A stretch of DNA of 7,949 bases, taken from contig JAFXOO010000027.1 in assembly GCA_017528675.1 (NCBI GenBank), positions 1 to 7,949 on the forward strand, given 5' to 3'. Source of the stretch: Oscillospiraceae bacterium (lineage in GTDB: Bacteria; Bacillota; Clostridia; Oscillospirales; Ruminococcaceae). The translations under genes and the position numbers were made by a program. Under the pieces are notes generated by a model that was given only the letters and a program-made list of their open reading frames with translations, had not been told where the DNA came from and made no database searches. This document shows positions 6,101 through 7,949 of the stretch, one piece after another. Every line of letters starts with the position of its first letter. Position 1 is the first letter of the stretch.

Positions 6101-6430
6101 GATATGACGATCATCAACAGTAAGGATGTTGTGTTTGATCTGTATGCCAAGGACGTAAAGCAGGGTGAAACGGTTGTACTCGGACAGAACGGACAGTCTT
6201 CTGGCTGCGTGAATTATACAGTTTTTGCTGTGGCTTCCGGCAGTACGGTGATCGGTGATGTCAATGCAGACGGAGCATTCACAGTATCCGATGTGGTCAT
6301 GCTTCAGAAATGGCTTATCTGTTCTCCGAATGCGACGCTGACTGACTGGAAGGCAGGAGATCTCTGCGAAGACAGTAAAATTGATGTGTTTGACTTGGGT
6401 CTGATGAAACGTGAATTGCTCAAGCAATAA
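3155..6430 (+). CDS. Secreted modular pectate lyase (PL1-type) with C-terminal type I dockerin
   Basis: 1091 residues. Order: signal peptide (1 to about 38, ending VSAA); beta-rich domain of unknown binding function (about 40-211); FN3-like domain (about 213-311, with YFGT at 249 and YYWRVD at 288); right-handed beta-helix pectate lyase domain of the PL1 type (about 315-725). The catalytic domain starts FPTAEGYGRFARGG and has AGQTAPGDGICL at 388-399, IDHCSIAWGTDE (D447, H448, D456, E457) and Arg518 in CTGRNWSL, aligned with the catalytic arginine. A DRDGMPNAWEEAHGLNPND Ca-binding motif follows (730-748), as is usual in this family. Next come a GNGGSS linker, a possible ricin-like segment (about 790-880) and a beta domain (about 886-1030). 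The dockerin (about 1033-1091) has two Ca loops, D1035/N1037/D1039/D1046 and D1069/D1073/D1077/D1080. It should cleave de-esterified pectin by Ca-dependent beta-elimination outside the cell, docked on a scaffoldin. Confidence 0.93.
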   Translation: MRKHFVRVTAAWLSALAILTSSVPSLNLGNPEMIVSAAETGSRILVDLSKNDGRTAAQASYAHNWIVTGETSASTTINGVNIELSASGGSLRMEDNKKLHKYSNEYSRLNCDAATVDTSGGGTLTLKLSGLSNGTHSVKTYHATTGNESAGGISVSASGGTSMSGISCPQQVLVDDDAGIGYVTFSGTSATITIKASSGNAWLNAFEIDGGDPINGVNHTYPLDQDQHWEQENGLYWSAGKNARSYDVYFGTDYDSVFGATTSSSEYMGNQTSTKYAFEEKLISPAPYYWRVDTIDSSGKVSKGSVYSFHAARLAFPTAEGYGRFARGGQDGYVYHVTNLKDDGKEGSLRYGIETLKGPRIIVFDVGGIIELEKKLTIPGDGGDLYVAGQTAPGDGICLTKWGFGMLGAEDVIIRDVRVRVGDRGLSGQNDVSDGMGLTSSNHSIIDHCSIAWGTDEGFSSRNAQNVTLQWTIIAESLHDSIHYGPNHQGTETHAFAASISGFTGSFHHNLLVDCTGRNWSLAGGMEQDAITYGGQLDIRNNVVYNWMDRTTDGGVRRVNFVNNYYKAGAASNTGLHIIAVDGNELNTNDMQKAYVSGNIMTDYSGNQILRATDNAWDKGKAKSGGKNSTNSDVRSDTPFFESYVDTQSAEDAYKSVIAGAGAGGTSETGWDYLDSRYIKETKEGTYTYQGSKQGIKGIIDSQKDAGGYPNSTTFAHSTDGMCSSKNDTDRDGMPNAWEEAHGLNPNDATDGAICTLSADGYTNVEMFLNELMGDPVEYNGNGGSSLKKGATFDTAYKYEIADASNGSLLENVERWAFTEIGNGYYQLTDADTGEMLSETEGYKFVKKGDSYTIYTQSSEDTVVFGGEETTWTVTRLLDPIDGKLIHNLVPMDETYYASWSIDESLAAGDQVFGDRVGENLVTYETIPASMLGAEFILTPCDAKKETTDLATFEAAADMTVYIGFDSRVTPLPDWMSAFAKTDMTIINSKDVVFDLYAKDVKQGETVVLGQNGQSSGCVNYTVFAVASGSTVIGDVNADGAFTVSDVVMLQKWLICSPNATLTDWKAGDLCEDSKIDVFDLGLMKRELLKQ

Positions 6431-6475
6431 TGGCAATACCCGCAAAAAGTGAGTTGTATCACTGATGCGGTATGC
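6431..6475 (+). other. Stem-loop directly after the lyase stop codon
   Basis: 6433-6443 pairs with 6467-6475 (9 bp with two single-base bulges), and inside it AGTGA/TCACT (6448-6452 with 6459-6463) forms a second stem. No U-tract follows, so it is not a classical terminator. It may protect the 3' end of the mRNA. Confidence 0.4.
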
Positions 6476-6498
6476 AAATACATTCCCCTCATCTGGTG

Positions 6499-6555
6499 AA
6501 GCACTATTCGGATAGCCGGTGCTTTGTTCAGATTAAGATGTGCTTTAGGCTATCC
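6499..6555 (+). other. Inverted repeat with competing pairings in the lyase-lipoprotein spacer
   Basis: GGATAGCC (6510-6517) is the exact inverse of GGCTATCC (6548-6555), around a 30-nt loop that carries GTGCTTT twice (6519-6525, 6540-6546). AAGCAC (6499-6504) can pair with either copy, so alternative folds are possible. A weak TTT follows the right arm. It could be a poor terminator or an attenuator-like element. Confidence 0.35.
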
Positions 6556-6569
6556 TTTGGGGTAAATCA

Positions 6570-6619
6570 GGAAAATAACCATATCTGTCTTTTTAGGGAT
6601 GACGGATATGGTTATTTCC
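6570..6619. other. 50-bp imperfect palindrome upstream of the lipoprotein gene
   Basis: 13 perfect base pairs (AAATAACCATATC, 6573-6585, with 6605-6617) are extended by GG/CC outside and GTC/GAC inside. No T run follows on the plus strand. It ends about 37 nt before the lipoprotein start. It may separate the two transcripts or act as a regulatory site. No convincing promoter for the lipoprotein gene was found nearby. Confidence 0.5.
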
Positions 6620-6656
6620 GTTCGATGAGAAATTGGCAAGAAGGGATAATGCCTAT

Positions 6657-7100
6657 ATGAAAAGAAGGATCATGCTGCTTACAGTTGCAATTATGATGCT
6701 GTGTTTGCCGGGATGCGATCGAGGTGAGTTGTACCATATCACAATCAAAAATAGGACCGGTGTGGAAATCTCGGCACTCTATCTTGCACCAGAAACGAAC
6801 TCCGGAAACATGCAGAATTACCTGACAGAAAATCTTGCCATCGACGGTACGGTCGATCTTTCGCTCGGAAGACTGACGGAAGATGATGTAAGTCAGGGGT
6901 TTGTCATGGAAGCATGCAACGCCGAGGACGGTTCGTCAGAAAAATTCGGAATGCTGATGATCGGTAATGGCAGTACGGTGACATTATACCTGGATGTATG
7001 GGGGCTTGCAGTCGCTGTGGATATGACGGAGGAAGAGGTACGGGAGGAGATCGAACGTGCAAAGAAGGATGCACAGTCTGTTGGGAAATTGACCGAGTAA
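6657..7100 (+). CDS. Small lipoprotein of unknown function (147 aa)
   Basis: The N-terminus MKRRIMLLTVAIMMLCLPGC is a lipoprotein signal: basic start, hydrophobic stretch and a lipobox-like LPGC with Cys20 as the predicted lipidated residue. The mature part begins DRGELYHITIKNRTGVEI, followed by SALYLAPE and several alternating beta-type segments. This pattern resembles small secreted beta-sandwich proteins of gut Firmicutes annotated only as hypothetical. The C-terminus (about residues 122-147) is a charged helix starting MTEEEVREEIERAKKD. I chose ATG 6657, with AAGGGA about 11 nt upstream; a TTG at 6633 would add eight polar residues in front of the signal. It should sit on the outer face of the membrane. 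It lies 226 bp downstream of the lyase gene on the same strand, with a highly structured spacer between, so cotranscription is uncertain. Its function is not recognised. Confidence 0.75.
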   Translation: MKRRIMLLTVAIMMLCLPGCDRGELYHITIKNRTGVEISALYLAPETNSGNMQNYLTENLAIDGTVDLSLGRLTEDDVSQGFVMEACNAEDGSSEKFGMLMIGNGSTVTLYLDVWGLAVAVDMTEEEVREEIERAKKDAQSVGKLTE

Positions 7101-7117
7101 GAAAAATGTGATATAAT
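7089..7117 (+). promoter_or_regulatory. Promoter of the AraC-type regulator gene, overlapping the lipoprotein stop
   Basis: TTGACC (7089-7094), a 17-bp spacer and TATAAT (7112-7117), close to consensus. The -35 box overlaps the final lipoprotein codons. Transcription would start near 7124, so the regulator can be expressed on its own and its start codon must lie further downstream. Confidence 0.75.
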
Positions 7118-7192
7118 ATAATTAAGCAAAACCCTCACCCCATCGGTATCTCCCTGAAAGGCTTCCAGCAGGTGGAGGATGCGTTTGACACG

Positions 7193-7949
7193 ATGGTGCG
7201 TGACAAACTGCTTATTGACTTTTCTGATATGCTGCTTGGATGTTGCATGAATAGTGAAAAATGTATCCGTCTGGAAAACTATGATTTTGCAGTGATCGGT
7301 ACAGAGGGATATCCTTATATAATACACACTAAATTTGCGGATCGGGTGTTGGAACGCTATCGTACCATATTCCAGGATTCCCTTCCCATGGAACAAGTTT
7401 CGCTTTGTATCATGGATACCTGCGTGCTGGCTGATACATTATATCAGGATGCACTACAGAAATTGAGACTGCGTCTGGATATGCACAAGAACGGTACATT
7501 TCCTTCGGAACATTATCACGAACTGTTTGAACTGAAAATAGAGATCTATCGTTATCCGGAACTGGACTGGTCTCTTGAAATGTGTACAAAGAAATTGAAG
7601 CTGAGCGCTGCTTATTTCCAGCGATTGTACCGTTCCACATTCAATGTAAGCTGGTCACAGGATGTCAGATTGAGCAAAATGCAGTACGCCAAAACACTTC
7701 TTATGACCACAGATGAAAAGCTGGAAGGAATTGCTGAAAAATGTGGTTATGAATACGCTCATTTTATGCGGACGTTTAAGGCAACACCGCACAAAGCCCG
7801 CCTGTCGTCTTGGCGGCACATCTGCTTGCATCTTTTCCGTCATCTTGCACAGAAATTCCTTGCTGGGCGCCAGCCCAGCGGCGTCATTTCTATACAATCT
7901 GACGAAAAATCTGGCTACGCATCTGCACCACCAGCTCTGTGCGGTGTTG
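7193..7949 (+). CDS. AraC-family transcriptional regulator, 3' end replaced by a palindromic element (open at window end)
   Basis: From ATG 7193, residues 1 to about 120 form an unrecognised N-terminal domain (MVRDKLLIDFSDMLLGCC, then YDFAVIGTEGYPYIIHTK). An AraC/XylS DNA-binding domain follows: first helix-turn-helix from W126 (SLEMCTKKLKLSAAYFQRLY), then second (LEGIAEKCGYEYAHFMRTFK, ending at Lys196). Family members continue with a conserved turn of the type TGMTPSEYR. Here the sequence instead enters the palindromic element at 7780 and stays in frame for at least 56 more codons (from TPHKARLSSW) to the window edge. The last segment of the DNA-binding domain is therefore missing, and the protein may be impaired or have a new tail. 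The start is uncertain. The frame is open back to a stop at 7109-7111 with protein-like content, and GTG 7172 (GAAAGG 10 nt upstream) is an alternative; GGAGG is 14 nt before ATG 7193. Its targets are unknown. Confidence 0.72.
   Translation, partial: MVRDKLLIDFSDMLLGCCMNSEKCIRLENYDFAVIGTEGYPYIIHTKFADRVLERYRTIFQDSLPMEQVSLCIMDTCVLADTLYQDALQKLRLRLDMHKNGTFPSEHYHELFELKIEIYRYPELDWSLEMCTKKLKLSAAYFQRLYRSTFNVSWSQDVRLSKMQYAKTLLMTTDEKLEGIAEKCGYEYAHFMRTFKATPHKARLSSWRHICLHLFRHLAQKFLAGRQPSGVISIQSDEKSGYASAPPALCGV
7780..7949. mobile_element. Short palindromic (MITE-like) element inserted in the AraC gene, right end at or just past the window edge
   Basis: The left end GGCAACACCGCACAAAGC (7780-7797) is mirrored by the last 16 bases of the window (7934-7949): 15 of 16 positions match between 7782-7797 and the reverse complement of 7934-7949. 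The expected final CC falls outside. The element is about 172 bp, more GC-rich than the surroundings, and has no transposase. It contains an internal hairpin GCTGGGC/GCCCAGC (7862-7868 with 7873-7879) and a small CGCC/GGCG stem near 7799-7815. It has no stop in the reading frame of the host gene. The left flank is TTTAA, and the related 28-bp copy at 2906-2933 is flanked by TTTA, which suggests an AT-rich 4-bp target. A dispersed non-autonomous element mobilised in trans is the best explanation. Confidence 0.75.

Noticed and set aside
6633..6656. TTG start for the lipoprotein
   Set aside because: It adds a polar, charged stretch before a good lipoprotein signal peptide and has no ribosome binding site.
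7655..7897. 80-codon minus-strand frame at the window end
   Set aside because: It spans the junction between the AraC gene and the inserted element on the opposite strand, so it is an artefact of the element's open frames.
1..7949. CRISPR, toxin-antitoxin, phage or defence system
   Set aside because: No regularly spaced repeats, small paired genes or nuclease/phage motifs were seen on either strand.

Overview
The window looks like chromosomal DNA of a Gram-positive, low-to-medium GC, plant-fibre-degrading gut or rumen anaerobe, most likely a Ruminococcus. The reasons are a large secreted pectate lyase ending in a type I dockerin of the form seen in Ruminococcus, two tandem pilins of the Pil-protein type known from R. 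albus cellulose adhesion, strong AGGAGG-type ribosome binding sites, sigma-A promoters and intrinsic terminators. The species call is inference.

Layout. Positions 1-1070 (minus) hold the N-terminal 356 residues of a YfhO-family multi-spanning membrane protein, cut by the window edge, with its own promoter (1112-1140). Positions 1225-1689 and 1934-2398 (both minus) are two 154-residue type IV prepilins, about 85 % identical with no indels. Each has its own promoter with a 17-bp spacer, a roughly 110-nt structured leader and an intrinsic terminator. Positions 2541-3154 are an AT-rich, gene-poor divergent region. It carries perfect and near-perfect dyads, a 28-bp remnant of a palindromic mobile element, a 55-bp dyad, and the promoter of the lyase. 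Positions 3155-6430 (plus) encode a 1091-residue modular secreted pectate lyase: signal peptide, beta-rich domain, FN3-like domain, PL1 catalytic domain, Ca-binding motif, C-terminal beta domains, dockerin. Positions 6431-6656 are a spacer with three successive inverted repeats. Positions 6657-7100 encode a small lipoprotein of unknown function. From about 7193 to the window end runs an AraC-type regulator whose last DNA-binding segment is replaced by an in-frame insertion of a palindromic element (7780 to beyond 7949).

How the parts fit: the dockerin should place the pectate lyase on a cellulosome scaffold. The pilins are candidate surface adhesins that bring cells to the same plant cell wall, and YfhO-family proteins act in cell-surface glycan modification. 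The segment therefore reads as a surface/adhesion and polysaccharide-degradation neighbourhood, though nothing shows that these genes share one regulator.

I see no phage, CRISPR, toxin-antitoxin or defence system. The most unusual signals are non-coding: two states of one short palindromic element (full length inside araC, and a 28-bp deletion derivative at 2906-2933), a large dyad upstream of the lyase promoter whose half-site recurs 340 bp away, and a 10-nt perfect complementarity between the leader hairpin loop and the terminator loop of the upstream pilin mRNA.
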